Source of the DNA: Dinoroseobacter sp013215265
GTDB lineage: Bacteria > Pseudomonadota > Alphaproteobacteria > Rhodobacterales > Rhodobacteraceae
Direction: 5' to 3'
Length of the DNA stretch: 64,000 bases
Assembly (NCBI GenBank): GCA_963691755.1
Contig: OY829366.1
Span: forward strand, 2,728,001-2,792,000
The notes under the pieces were generated by a model. The model was not told the DNA's origin. It made no database searches and worked only from the letters and a program-made list of their open reading frames with translations. A program made the position numbers and the translations under genes. This document shows, in pieces, positions 52,244-61,543 of this stretch (positions within the stretch are counted from its first letter, which is position 1; each line of letters starts with the position of its first letter).

Positions 52244-53146
52244 TCAGTTTTTCGTCGATGTCAGGCCTTGCGCAACCGTGGTCGCTGTGACGCGCAAAAG
52301 ATCAAGATATGTGGGAACCGGTCCATCTGCTTCGCTGAGCGAGTCCACATAGAGAACTCCCCCGAAGGCGGCGCCGGTTTCCCGGGCAACTTGCTCCGCC
52401 GGGGCTGTGCTGACGGTGCTTTCGCAGAAAACGACCGGGATATTATTCGCAAGAACGCCATCAATGACTTTGCGGACTTGCTGAGGTGTGCCGACCTGAT
52501 CTGCATTCATCGGCCAGAGATACAATTCCTGCATGCCGAAATCGCGGGCGAGATAGCTGAACGCCCCTTCGCAGGTCACCAGCCAACGCTGCGACGTCGG
52601 GATTGTATCGATCTCCGCGCGAAGCGGTTCGATGGTTTCGCGCAAACTTGCCTTGTAAGCTTCCGCGTTCGACACGTAAATTTCTGCATTTTCAGGGTCT
52701 TGCGCAACAAAAGCGCGCGCAATGTTATCAATATAAATGAGAGCGTTATCCAACCCCATCCAGGCATGCGGGTTCGGCTTGCCTTCATAACTGCCGGAAG
52801 CGATCGAAATGGGCGTAATCCCGTCGGTCAGCGTGACAGAGGGAACGTCACCCACATTGGTCAGGAACTGCTCAAACCACAGCTCCAGGTTCATTCCGTT
52901 CCACAAGATCAAGTCTGCATCGAATGCACGCACGATATCGCGCGGGGTAGGCTCATAACCATGAATCTCTGCGCCGGGCTTGGTAATAGAAACGACCTCA
53001 GCCGCATCGCCAGCTACGTTGGAGGCCATATCGGCGAGCACTGTAAAGGTCGTGACGACCTTCATTTTGTCTTCCGCCTCCGCAGTTCCCACAAAAACGA
53101 AGGAAAGCAACGTAACGATTGCAAGACATGTTTGTTTAGGACGCAT
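52244..53146 (-). CDS. sitA: Periplasmic manganese-binding protein of SitABCD
   Basis: A 300-residue cluster A-I metal-binding lipoprotein-like or periplasmic protein with signal peptide ending at GTAEAE. Metal ligands of the Mn/Fe group are in GAEIHGYEPTP (His), NPHAWMG (His), TCEGAFSYLA (Glu) and LYVDSLSE (Asp). The absence of a His-rich loop argues against zinc. No lipobox Cys is seen at the cleavage site. The ATG at 53146 has AGGAG; a TTG just before it is not needed. First gene of sitABCD, 36 bp from a Fur/Mur-like box. Confidence 0.9.
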   Translation of the reverse strand: MRPKQTCLAIVTLLSFVFVGTAEAEDKMKVVTTFTVLADMASNVAGDAAEVVSITKPGAEIHGYEPTPRDIVRAFDADLILWNGMNLELWFEQFLTNVGDVPSVTLTDGITPISIASGSYEGKPNPHAWMGLDNALIYIDNIARAFVAQDPENAEIYVSNAEAYKASLRETIEPLRAEIDTIPTSQRWLVTCEGAFSYLARDFGMQELYLWPMNADQVGTPQQVRKVIDGVLANNIPVVFCESTVSTAPAEQVARETGAAFGGVLYVDSLSEADGPVPTYLDLLRVTATTVAQGLTSTKN

Positions 53147-53182
53147 CAAGCAATCTCCTGAGTGCTAGGCCTAAGTTTTGTA

Positions 53183-53201
53183 AATGAGAATAATTCGCAA
53201 A
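53183..53201 (-). promoter_or_regulatory. Fur/Mur-type operator upstream of sitA
   Basis: The 19-bp site reads AATGAGAAT-A-ATTCGCAAA on the plus strand, an imperfect palindrome with three differences from the symmetric Fur-like form. In alphaproteobacteria the Fur homolog Mur represses sit genes in manganese-replete cells through boxes of this kind. A related GCGAATTAGTCGCAATTG sequence lies at about 53215-53232 and may be a second, weaker site. Confidence 0.6.
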
Positions 53202-53318
53202 AGTCAAGCCAGATGCGAATTAGTCGCAATTGAGATGCAAACGGTCGAACCTGTCCCTTGAGCCGCCCTGATGTGTTGAATCGCTTGACAATGTTTAACG
53301 CTGGCCCCACCACAAATC

Positions 53319-53499
53319 CGTTGGTGCCTGCATACGCAGGTGAAAAGGGAATGCACCGGGCGAGCGAAGCTTGCCAAAGGGCAGCCGCCCCCGCGACCGT
53401 GATCAGACAAGGTCCGCCAATGCCACTGGCAAATGCTGGGAAGGCAGGCAGACCGTGAAGCAAAGCTTCGAAGTCAGAAAGCCGGGAGACCTGCCAACG
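53319..53499 (+). ncRNA. Cobalamin (B12) riboswitch
   Basis: The outer stem CGTTGG (53319-53324) pairs exactly with CCAACG (53494-53499). Inside lie the conserved parts in the right order: GGTGCCTGCA start, AAGGGAATGC, GCCGCCCCCGCGACCGT at 53384-53400, GCCACTGG at 53422-53429, GGGAAGG, and the B12 box AAGCCGGGAGACCTGCC at 53479-53495. Downstream, 53505-53545 can fold into a long hairpin (GCAACC with GGTTGC arms) before the GAGGAG ribosome-binding site of the first gene, a likely expression platform. Adenosylcobalamin should reduce expression of the cobalamin operon that follows. Confidence 0.93.
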
Positions 53500-53594
53500 C
53501 CGAAACTGCAACCGGGCGGGGTGTCCCGGATGTCGGGTTGCCCAAGGCAAGGCCCCGTCATTCGTGCCCCTCTCAACGAGGAGCATTTTTTGCG

Positions 53595-53966
53595 ATGACG
53601 CAGAGCACGACACCGATAGAGGTTCTCGTCTGCATTAAGTGCCGTCGTGAAGGCATTGATCCTGATGAAGAAGCCCGCCCTGGCACCAAGCTACTCAATG
53701 CCTTGGAAGGCGCAAACCCTCCGGCCTCAGTGCAGATCAAAGCCGTTGAATGTTTGTCTAACTGCTCGCGTGGCTGTTCGGTCGCCCTCAGGGGGCCGGG
53801 ACGCTGGAGCTATGTCTACGGAAACCTGGACGAAAACCTTGCAGAAACCGTACTTGAGGGCGCCTCAAAATACCAATCGACCGCCGACGGATTGGTTCCG
53901 TGGCGCGAAAGACCCGAACATTTCCGCAAAAATTGCATCGCCCGTATTCCCCCAATGGAGGCCTGA
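53595..53966 (+). CDS. DUF1636 family metal-binding protein
   Basis: A 123-residue protein with four Cys in a ferredoxin/thioredoxin-like arrangement: LVCIKCRREG near the start and VECLSNCSRGC in the middle. This fits the DUF1636 (predicted metal-binding) family, which commonly precedes cobW in alphaproteobacterial cob operons. Its role is not known to me; cobalt or iron-sulfur handling is the natural guess. GAGGAG lies about 12 bp upstream, a slightly long spacing. First gene after the riboswitch, 3 bp before cobW. Confidence 0.82.
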   Translation: MTQSTTPIEVLVCIKCRREGIDPDEEARPGTKLLNALEGANPPASVQIKAVECLSNCSRGCSVALRGPGRWSYVYGNLDENLAETVLEGASKYQSTADGLVPWRERPEHFRKNCIARIPPMEA

Positions 53967-53969
53967 TAC

Positions 53970-55022
53970 ATGTCTGACCTTTCGAAGCTCCCTGTCACCG
54001 TTGTAACTGGCTTTCTCGGATCGGGGAAAACAACGCTCATTCGGCACCTTATGACAAACCCACAAGGTAAACGATTGGCGGTTGTGGTGAATGAATTTGG
54101 CGATGTTGGTGTTGATGGAGAGATCTTGAAAAGCTGTGCAATCCCCGAATGCCCTGCGGAAAACATCATGGAGCTCGCAAACGGGTGTATTTGCTGCACA
54201 GTCGCCGACGACTTCATCCCAACGATTGAGGCCCTGATGGCGCTAGAGCCGCGCCCCGAGCACATCATAATCGAAACCTCGGGTCTCGCATTGCCCAAAC
54301 CGCTCCTGAAGGCGTTTGACTGGCCAGATATTCGCTCAAAAATCACTGTTGATGGTGTGATCGCACTCGCAGATGCGGAGGCCGTAGCCGCCGGGCGCTT
54401 CGCCCCCGACGTGAAGGCGGTAGAAGCCCAGCGCGCGGCAGATGACAGCCTAGACCACGAAACACCCCTGTCTGAGGTCTTCGAAGATCAGATCAGCTGT
54501 GCGGATATCGTTTTGCTGACGAAACCCGATTTGGCCGGTGCTGATGGGCTCGCAAAGGCCAAGGATATCATTGCCGCCGAAGCCCCCCGCCTCTTGCCGG
54601 TTGTTGAGGTTGCTGAAGGGATCGTTGATCCGCGTATCGTCCTGGGCCTCGAAGCCGCCGCAGAAGATGACATGGACGCCCGTCCAAGCCACCACGATGG
54701 ACATGACGACCATGAACACGATGATTTCGACTCTATCGTTGTCGATATTCCTGAGGTTGATGATCCGGCAGATCTGGTCGCCAAGATCGAGCAGATGGCC
54801 CGGCAGCAGAACATTCTGCGCGTAAAAGGCTATGCCGCCGTGACCGGTAAACCGATGCGGCTGCTGGTCCAGGCCGTTGGTGCGCGCGTGCGTTATCAAT
54901 TCGACCGACCATGGCGTCCTGATGAGGCAAGACGGGGCCGTTTGGTCGTGATTGCCGAACATGATGACGTGAATACGAACGCAATTCTGGGTGCGCTCGT
55001 TGATAAAGTGGCAGCCGAATAA
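53970..55022 (+). CDS. cobW: CobW GTPase, cobalt chaperone for cobalamin synthesis
   Basis: A 350-residue G3E GTPase with Walker A GFLGSGKTTLIRHLM, the metal-site NGCICCTV (CxCC), SGLALP, and TKPD as guanine-recognition motif. A His/Asp-rich stretch (HHDGHDDHEHDD, about residues 245-256) can store or bind metal. The C-terminal CobW_C domain is present. It is thought to deliver Co(II) to the CobN chelatase encoded next. Confidence 0.93.
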   Translation: MSDLSKLPVTVVTGFLGSGKTTLIRHLMTNPQGKRLAVVVNEFGDVGVDGEILKSCAIPECPAENIMELANGCICCTVADDFIPTIEALMALEPRPEHIIIETSGLALPKPLLKAFDWPDIRSKITVDGVIALADAEAVAAGRFAPDVKAVEAQRAADDSLDHETPLSEVFEDQISCADIVLLTKPDLAGADGLAKAKDIIAAEAPRLLPVVEVAEGIVDPRIVLGLEAAAEDDMDARPSHHDGHDDHEHDDFDSIVVDIPEVDDPADLVAKIEQMARQQNILRVKGYAAVTGKPMRLLVQAVGARVRYQFDRPWRPDEARRGRLVVIAEHDDVNTNAILGALVDKVAAE

Positions 55023-55037
55023 GGGACGCTCGCCGAA

Positions 55038-58000
55038 ATGCATGTCGTTTTCCGAGAAAGCCACGGGCTGGAGGAGACCGAGACACCGACTGATCTGGGA
55101 CAATCTCCCGCTGATCTCGTGGTGTTGTCGTTCTCCGACAGTGACCTTGGCGTGTTCTCGGCAGCCTGGCATGGTGGCAAAGACAAGTTGCCGACCCTGA
55201 GACTTGCAAACATTGCTGCGCTTAAGCACCCGTTATCGGTCGACACCTACATCGAACAGACCCTGTGTGGGGCTAAAGGTATCCTGATCCGATTGATCGG
55301 CGGCCTGCCCTATTGGTCCTATGGCGTGCAGCAAATCAAAGCCTTCGCTGAACAAAACGGCATCGCCCTTGCGGTTTTGCCGGCTGACGGCCGGGTAGAT
55401 CCCACGCTGGACGAGGTTTCAACACTGCCCGTTTCGACGCTTCGTAGGCTGTCGCATCTGTGCGACACGGGTGGAGAAGTAGCGGCGCGCGCGGCTCTTG
55501 CCCAACTCGCACTCGCTGCGGGGCTTTATGCAGGCCCCGTGCGGGGCGCGAAAAGCCTGCCTACAGTTGGCGCGTGGACACCTGAGCATGGGGTCAGCTG
55601 CCCACTGATCCGACCCGTTTCAGACAGGCCTCTTGTTTTGGTCACGTTCTACCGTGCGTTTGTAGCCGCCGCGGATCTCGATCCGATCAAGTCAATGTTT
55701 CACGCGCTCCGTGCTGCTGGTTTCGACACACTTGGTCTTTTTGCACCGTCGCTCAAAGCCCCCGGGGCCGCCGAATGGATCGCGCGACAGGTTGCGTTTC
55801 ACAAACCGGCCGCAATCCTGAACGCAACATCTTTTAGCGGCAAAGGCGAGGCTGGCACCTCGCCATTGGATGCCGGGAACGTACCTGTTTTCCAAATCGC
55901 GCTCGCCACGTCGACCCGGACTGCATGGCAGGACGCCGAACGTGGCTTATCGGCGGCCGATTTGGCCATGCATGTTGTGCTGCCGGAACTGGACGGGCGC
56001 CTCTTCGCAGGGGTGGCGTCCTTCAAAGAGCCCCAGGAGCGTGATCCGCTTCTCGAATTTTCGCGCTATGCACACGCACCCGTGCAGACCCGGATTGATG
56101 CAATCACGCAAAAAATCTCGGCTTGGATACATCTTGCGCGGCGCCCGCCGGCTGAAAGACGTCCGGCGCTGGTTCTGTCCACCTACCCGGGCAAAGCCTG
56201 GAATATGGCGCATGCCGTCGGTTTGGATGCGCTCGCCTCAGCCGAAGCGATCCTTGAGGACCTGTCAGATGCAGGACACGACATCCGGTCAGGGGGTCCG
56301 CTACAACCTGCGTTAGATGCAAGGACAAGCTCTTGGCCGGTTTCGGAGTATCTTGAGGCGCTGGGGTCGCTTCCGAAATCCCTTCGCGATGATCTATTCG
56401 ATGTCTGGGGCGCGCCGGAAGACGACCCAGCGGTCGAGAATGGCACCTTCCGCTTTGCCGCCACCAAGCGCGGAAGAGCCACTGTGGCCCTTCAGCCAGA
56501 ACGCGGCACTCCAGAGCTGCGTGACGACGAGTATCATGATCTTGGGCGCACGCCACGCCACGGTTATGTGGCGTTTTACCTTTGGCTGCAAAAACAGTGC
56601 GACGCTCTGGTACATATCGGGGCCCATGGCACTCTGGAATGGTTGCCCGGCAAATCCGTCGCGCTGTCTGACGCCTGCTGGCCCGAAGTCCTGATCCGGG
56701 ACACACCGGTCATATATCCCTTCATCGTCAATGACCCCGGCGAGGCCGCGCAGGCAAAGCGTAGGATTGGTGCGGTGACCTTGGGTCATGTTCCACCACC
56801 CATGGCCAACAGCGAAACACCGGACAGGCTAATCCACCTTGAAGCCCTGCTCGACGAGTTTTCCAATGCAGACGGTCTGGATCCGCACCGGCGCGACAGG
56901 CTTCAGAACGACATCCGAAGCGAGGCGCAAGCCCTTGGTGTCGAACAGGACTTAGGACTGGACCGCGCAACAAATAGCGCGGAAGCGATTACGCGCATCG
57001 ACCGGTTTGTGTGTGATATCAAGGAAAGTCAGTTTGGAGACGGTCTGCACATCTGGGGTCGCTTGCCAAAATCCGGGTCTGCCGTTGATCTAGAAGGGGC
57101 TGTTTCTGCGGAACGGCGCGCTTTGATCCTTGCGCTTGATGGTCATCGCATCGATGCCGGGCCGTCAGGGTCCCCCTTTCGAGGGCGCACCGACGTGCTT
57201 CCAACGGGCCGGAACCTTACGACAATTGATCCACGATCCGTGCCCTCGCGAAATGCGTATGCGCAAGGCGTGAAGCTGGCAGAGGAGCTGGTGCGCAAAC
57301 ACCTTCAAGACCATGGGGACTGGCCACGCGGTCTGATCGTTGATCTCTGGGGATCAGCCACGATGCGTACGGCGGGGGAAGAGTTCGCCATGGCTCTTGC
57401 ACTGCTTGGGGTACGACCAATCTGGGACGCTGGCACCGAGCGGGTTTCAGGCATCGAAGTTCTGCCGATCGCTGAACTGGACCGCCCGCGGATCGACGTG
57501 ACCTTGCGCGTATCAGGGCTCTTTAGGGATGTCTTCCCCACGCTGGCTAAGCTTTTTGGCACCGCCGTTTCCGCCTTAGCAAAAAAAGACGAAGCGCCTG
57601 ACTGGAACCCTTACGTCGGAACCGGAAGCGCGCGTGTTTTCGGCCCGAAACCCGGCAGCTATGGCCTGGGCATGGGGACCTCGCTGGAGGATTATAGCGT
57701 TGAAGGCAAAGCGCGCGCCGGATCTGCTTGGCTTGCCGCAAGCGCCTATGCGCTCGATGGTGATGAGACCCGTGAAAACCTTGAGGCCCTGAAAAACCTT
57801 GTCCGAAAGGCCGACGGGTTTGTGCATCTTCAGGACCTGCCCGAAACGGATCTGCTCATGGCATCGGACTATGCGGCACACGAAGCGGGCTTCGCGGCGG
57901 CACAGGCCGTGACCGGCGGTCAGGCCGCGCTTTACCATTTGGACAACACCAATCCCGAAGCGCCCCGGGCCCGCACGCTGAGCGAAGAAATCGCACGCGT

Positions 58001-58313
58001 TGTTCAGGCGCGCGCGGCAAATCCCAACTGGCTTGCGGGGATGATGCGACACGGCTTCCGAGGCGCTGCGGAAGTCGCAGCGACGTTGGATCACCTCGCC
58101 GCGTTTGCCCATCTCGCGGGTGTCGTCAACGCACACCTGTTTGATCTCTACTATGAGGCAACTTTGGGAAATGACGATGTGCGGCACTTCCTTGAGCGCG
58201 AAAACCCAGGCGCATTGAAAGCAATGCAGGACCAGTTCGCGGCCCTCGATGCCGCCGGGCTTTGGCAATCGCGCCGCAATTCCATCCGTGCCGCGATGGA
58301 GGCCGCGGAATGA
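55038..58313 (+). CDS. cobN: Cobaltochelatase large subunit CobN
   Basis: A 1091-residue CobN/magnesium chelatase H-type protein, the substrate-binding subunit that inserts cobalt into hydrogenobyrinate a,c-diamide with CobS and CobT (not in this window). Recognisable segments are LIRLIGGLPYWSYGV, LDGRLFAGV, the HIGAHGTLEWLPGK metal/porphyrin site, and YPFIVNDPGEAAQAKRR. It is shorter than the ~1270-residue Pseudomonas protein but no domain appears cut. It starts 15 bp after cobW and is coupled to cobG by ATGA. Confidence 0.94.
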   Translation: MHVVFRESHGLEETETPTDLGQSPADLVVLSFSDSDLGVFSAAWHGGKDKLPTLRLANIAALKHPLSVDTYIEQTLCGAKGILIRLIGGLPYWSYGVQQIKAFAEQNGIALAVLPADGRVDPTLDEVSTLPVSTLRRLSHLCDTGGEVAARAALAQLALAAGLYAGPVRGAKSLPTVGAWTPEHGVSCPLIRPVSDRPLVLVTFYRAFVAAADLDPIKSMFHALRAAGFDTLGLFAPSLKAPGAAEWIARQVAFHKPAAILNATSFSGKGEAGTSPLDAGNVPVFQIALATSTRTAWQDAERGLSAADLAMHVVLPELDGRLFAGVASFKEPQERDPLLEFSRYAHAPVQTRIDAITQKISAWIHLARRPPAERRPALVLSTYPGKAWNMAHAVGLDALASAEAILEDLSDAGHDIRSGGPLQPALDARTSSWPVSEYLEALGSLPKSLRDDLFDVWGAPEDDPAVENGTFRFAATKRGRATVALQPERGTPELRDDEYHDLGRTPRHGYVAFYLWLQKQCDALVHIGAHGTLEWLPGKSVALSDACWPEVLIRDTPVIYPFIVNDPGEAAQAKRRIGAVTLGHVPPPMANSETPDRLIHLEALLDEFSNADGLDPHRRDRLQNDIRSEAQALGVEQDLGLDRATNSAEAITRIDRFVCDIKESQFGDGLHIWGRLPKSGSAVDLEGAVSAERRALILALDGHRIDAGPSGSPFRGRTDVLPTGRNLTTIDPRSVPSRNAYAQGVKLAEELVRKHLQDHGDWPRGLIVDLWGSATMRTAGEEFAMALALLGVRPIWDAGTERVSGIEVLPIAELDRPRIDVTLRVSGLFRDVFPTLAKLFGTAVSALAKKDEAPDWNPYVGTGSARVFGPKPGSYGLGMGTSLEDYSVEGKARAGSAWLAASAYALDGDETRENLEALKNLVRKADGFVHLQDLPETDLLMASDYAAHEAGFAAAQAVTGGQAALYHLDNTNPEAPRARTLSEEIARVVQARAANPNWLAGMMRHGFRGAAEVAATLDHLAAFAHLAGVVNAHLFDLYYEATLGNDDVRHFLERENPGALKAMQDQFAALDAAGLWQSRRNSIRAAMEAAE

Positions 58314-59440
58314 CTGCGCCGGATCCTTCCGTGAAAGGCTGGTGCCCAAGCGCCTACCGTCCGATGATGTCCGGAGACGGTTTAGTGGTGCGCATACGCC
58401 CCACCCTTGCAAGGCTCAAACAGGCGCAAATCCTTGAGCTTTGCGATCTTGCCGAACGCTTCGGAAGCGGGATACTTGAGTTTACAAATCGCGCCAATCT
58501 TCAATTGCGGGGCATATCGGAAGCAGGATTTCCTGGGCTACTCGATGCCTTAAACGCATTGCAGGTGCTGGACACCGATCCGGAGATTGAGCGCCGACGA
58601 AACATTCTGGTCAACCCATTTTGGAAATACGCAGATCGCACTGTCCGGTTGGCGAATGGTCTGGCTGCAAAACTGGATAAGTTGCCCGATCTGCCCGCAA
58701 AGTTTGGCTTTGCCGTAGACACAGGCGAATGGCCCGTACTGGCAGAGGCCTCCGCAGATATCAGACTGGAGGCACTCGCATCAGGCGATATTTTGGTGCG
58801 CGCAGACGGGATGCAATCGGGCGTCGCATGCGATGAAAGCAATGCGATAGATACCGTTCTGGCGATGGCAGATTGGTTTGCGCGCAACGCGACCAACGAA
58901 GCACGACGCATGCGTACGCTGTTGGGGCATATTCATTTGCCAGAACACTGGACCCAGCATCCCGCAGCGACGCCCGCGCCAGTACCGGGACTTGGGCAGT
59001 GCGATCAAGGCCAATTGGTTGCAGTCCCCTTTGGCCAGATTGATGCGAAAACCCTGAGGGCTTGCGCGGATTTGGCAGAAGCTATCCGGCTCACACCCTG
59101 GCGCATCCTGCTTCTGGAACGCGTCACGGGTTTCAGCCACCCTGATTTGGTGACCGACCAAAATGACCCGTTGCTTCAGGCCGACGCCTGTCCGGGTGCT
59201 CCGCTATGTGCAAGCGCCTCTGTCGCAACGCGTGCCCTCGCACGACAGATCGCACCGCTTGTCGCCGGGCGCGTGCATGTCTCCGGCTGTTCAAAAGGAT
59301 GCGCCCGATCAAAGGCATCTGATGTGACACTCGTTGGGCGCGACGGCCTGTTTGACATTGTTCGAAGCGGCACGGCACAAGCGAGCCCCGAGCGAACCGG
59401 GCTCTCGCCCAAAGAAATTTCGAAAGAACTGAGCGCCTGA
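58310..59440 (+). CDS. cobG: Precorrin-3B synthase
   Basis: A 376-residue member of the nitrite/sulfite reductase family that uses O2 to make precorrin-3B, so it marks the aerobic cobalamin route. The iron-sulfur cysteines are seen as ACPGAPLC and SGCSKGCARSK. The start at 58310 overlaps the cobN stop (ATGA). The longer frame upstream is antisense-free but lies within cobN and is not needed. Confidence 0.92.
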   Translation: MTAPDPSVKGWCPSAYRPMMSGDGLVVRIRPTLARLKQAQILELCDLAERFGSGILEFTNRANLQLRGISEAGFPGLLDALNALQVLDTDPEIERRRNILVNPFWKYADRTVRLANGLAAKLDKLPDLPAKFGFAVDTGEWPVLAEASADIRLEALASGDILVRADGMQSGVACDESNAIDTVLAMADWFARNATNEARRMRTLLGHIHLPEHWTQHPAATPAPVPGLGQCDQGQLVAVPFGQIDAKTLRACADLAEAIRLTPWRILLLERVTGFSHPDLVTDQNDPLLQADACPGAPLCASASVATRALARQIAPLVAGRVHVSGCSKGCARSKASDVTLVGRDGLFDIVRSGTAQASPERTGLSPKEISKELSA

Positions 59441-60069
59441 TGCCTTACACCTACGAAACCGATGGGGCTGCGATCTATAAGCAGTCTTTCGCCACGATCC
59501 GTTCCGAAGCGAACCTCAGTAGGTTTGCCAAAGACGAAGAACAAGTGGCCGTGCGCATGATCCACGCGGCCGGCATGGTCGGTCTTGAGGAATTCGTGCA
59601 CCTATCGCCCGGCTTCGTTGATGCTGCGAGAACCGCGTTGGAAAACGGGGCGCCGATCTTGTGCGACGCGCGTATGGTGTCTGAAGGCGTGACCCGCCCG
59701 CGTCTTCCCGCGAATAACGAGGTGATCTGCACTTTGCATGATGATGGGGTCCGGGAGCTCGCGGCAAAAATGGGCAATACACGGTCTGCCGCAGCGCTGG
59801 AGCTATGGCGCCCACATCTCGCTGGCGCTTTGGTTGCCATTGGAAATGCGCCCACGGCCCTCTTTCATTTGCTCAACATGCTCGAAGATCCCGACTGCCC
59901 GCGACCCGCAGCAATCATCGGCTGCCCTGTCGGGTTCGTCGGTGCCGTCGAAAGCAAGGATGCCTTGTGGGAGGCCCAGCCAGTGCCAAGTTGCATCGTG
60001 AAAGGCCGGCTTGGCGGGAGCGCTATCACCGTGGCGGCCATCAATGCGATCGCGAGCAGAAAAGAATGA
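59440..60069 (+). CDS. cobH: Precorrin-8X methylmutase
   Basis: A 209-residue CobH that moves the C11 methyl to C12, giving hydrogenobyrinate. VRMIHAAGMVG carries the catalytic His, and AIIGCPVGFVGAVESK is the family signature. It starts on the last base of the cobG stop (TGATG) and overlaps cobI by ATGA. Confidence 0.94.
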   Translation: MPYTYETDGAAIYKQSFATIRSEANLSRFAKDEEQVAVRMIHAAGMVGLEEFVHLSPGFVDAARTALENGAPILCDARMVSEGVTRPRLPANNEVICTLHDDGVRELAAKMGNTRSAAALELWRPHLAGALVAIGNAPTALFHLLNMLEDPDCPRPAAIIGCPVGFVGAVESKDALWEAQPVPSCIVKGRLGGSAITVAAINAIASRKE

Positions 60070-60794
60070 GCACTGGGACCCTATATGGCGTCGGACTGGG
60101 TCCGGGGGCGCAAGACCTGATGTCAGTGCGCGCCGATCGCCTGATCCGGTCGGCAAAGCATGTCGCGTTTTTCAGAAAGGCAGGGCGCTCCGGTCAGGCT
60201 CGGCGCATCGTTGAGGGAATGCTGCCAAGTTCTGCCATCGAGTTCCCGATGGAATACCCGGTCACAACAGAAATCCCGCTGTCAGACCCTGCCTATAATG
60301 AAACGCTTTCGGCATTTTACGCTCAATGCACCGCACATGTGAAAGGTCTCCTGGACGTCGGAGAGGATGTTGTCGCGCTCTGCGAAGGGGATCCGTTTTT
60401 TTATGGCTCCTTCATGCATCTCTACACGCGATTGAAGGACGACGTTCCGGTTGAAGTTGTCCCCGCCATTACAGGCATGTCGGGTGCATGGACCGCAACA
60501 GGAATGCCCGTGACATGGGGCGATGATGTCTTGTCCGTTCTGATGGGCACGCTTCCCGAAGATGCGTTGGTCACCCACATGCGCAACGCAGACGCGCTGG
60601 TTGTGATGAAAATCGGACGGAACATAACCAAGATCCGCAATGCGCTCGAACGCGCGGGACGGTTCGATGCGGCCTGGCTTGTTGAATTTGCCACGATGGA
60701 AGGCCAGACCGTAACGAAACTGTCCGAGGCTGAAGGCAAGGTTACGCCCTATTTCTCGATCATCATTGTGCACGGTCAGGGGCGACGCCCGTGA
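60066..60794 (+). CDS. cobI: Precorrin-2 C20-methyltransferase
   Basis: A 242-residue SAM-dependent tetrapyrrole methylase. Features are GVGLGPGAQDLMSVRA at the N-terminus, CEGDPFFYGSFMHLY and the VPAITGMSGAWTATG stretch. It methylates C20 of precorrin-2. The start at 60066 is set by the ATGA overlap with cobH. Confidence 0.94.
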   Translation: MSTGTLYGVGLGPGAQDLMSVRADRLIRSAKHVAFFRKAGRSGQARRIVEGMLPSSAIEFPMEYPVTTEIPLSDPAYNETLSAFYAQCTAHVKGLLDVGEDVVALCEGDPFFYGSFMHLYTRLKDDVPVEVVPAITGMSGAWTATGMPVTWGDDVLSVLMGTLPEDALVTHMRNADALVVMKIGRNITKIRNALERAGRFDAAWLVEFATMEGQTVTKLSEAEGKVTPYFSIIIVHGQGRRP

Positions 60795-61543
60795 CCGGCT
60801 GGGTCACCATCGTGGGGCTTGGCCCCGGCAATGAAGACATGGTGACGCCCGAGGTGCGCGCAGCCTTGGCAGAGGCCACGGATGTGGTTGGCTATATTCC
60901 CTACGTTGCGCGCGTCATCCCTCGCAAAGGTCTGACTCTGCACGCAAGCGATAATCGCGTCGAGATCGACCGCTCAAAACACGCCCTTGAGATGGCGCTG
61001 TCCGGGCGCAAGGTTGTTGTCGTCTCGTCGGGAGATCCCGGCGTTTTTGCAATGGCGGCCGCGGTGTTGGAGGCTGTCGAGCACGGTGATGCGACATGGC
61101 GCAACCTCGATATCCGCGTTTTGCCGGGGATCACGGCAATGCTGGCCTGTGCTGCCGCTGTCGGCGCCCCCCTTGGACACGATTTTTGCACCATCAATCT
61201 CAGCGACAATCTCAAACCGTGGTCACTGATAGAAAAGCGACTGCGTTTGGCCGCAGAAGCGGATTTCGCGATGGCGTTTTACAATCCTCGCTCAAAGTCC
61301 CGTCCTGAGGGGTTCGTCAGGGCGCTGGAAATCCTGAAAGAGGTTTGCGCACCGGGGCAGCCAATTATTTTTGGACGCGCCATTTCTACGCCGGAGCAAT
61401 CCATCAAAGTTGTACCGCTCAAAGACGCCACACCGGACATGGCGGACATGAGGACGATGGTCATCGTTGGATCGTCCACGACCCGGATCATCGAGCGCGA
61501 GGGAATGCCGCTGATCTATACGCCGCGTTCAGTTGTCTCATGA
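60791..61543 (+). CDS. cobJ: Precorrin-3B C17-methyltransferase
   Basis: A 250-residue tetrapyrrole methylase that contracts the ring while methylating C17. IVGLGPGNEDMVTPEV, VVSSGDPGVFAMAAAVLE and PGITAMLACAAAVGAPLGHDFCTINLSD are family signatures. It begins with GTG in a GTGA overlap with the cobI stop. Its last 28 bp overlap the 3' end of cobK on the opposite strand. Confidence 0.93.
   Translation: MTGWVTIVGLGPGNEDMVTPEVRAALAEATDVVGYIPYVARVIPRKGLTLHASDNRVEIDRSKHALEMALSGRKVVVVSSGDPGVFAMAAAVLEAVEHGDATWRNLDIRVLPGITAMLACAAAVGAPLGHDFCTINLSDNLKPWSLIEKRLRLAAEADFAMAFYNPRSKSRPEGFVRALEILKEVCAPGQPIIFGRAISTPEQSIKVVPLKDATPDMADMRTMVIVGSSTTRIIEREGMPLIYTPRSVVS

Noticed and set aside
52268..53161. 297-codon plus-strand open frame over sitA
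   Set aside because: sitA has signal peptide, metal ligands, ribosome-binding site and operon context; the opposite frame has none.
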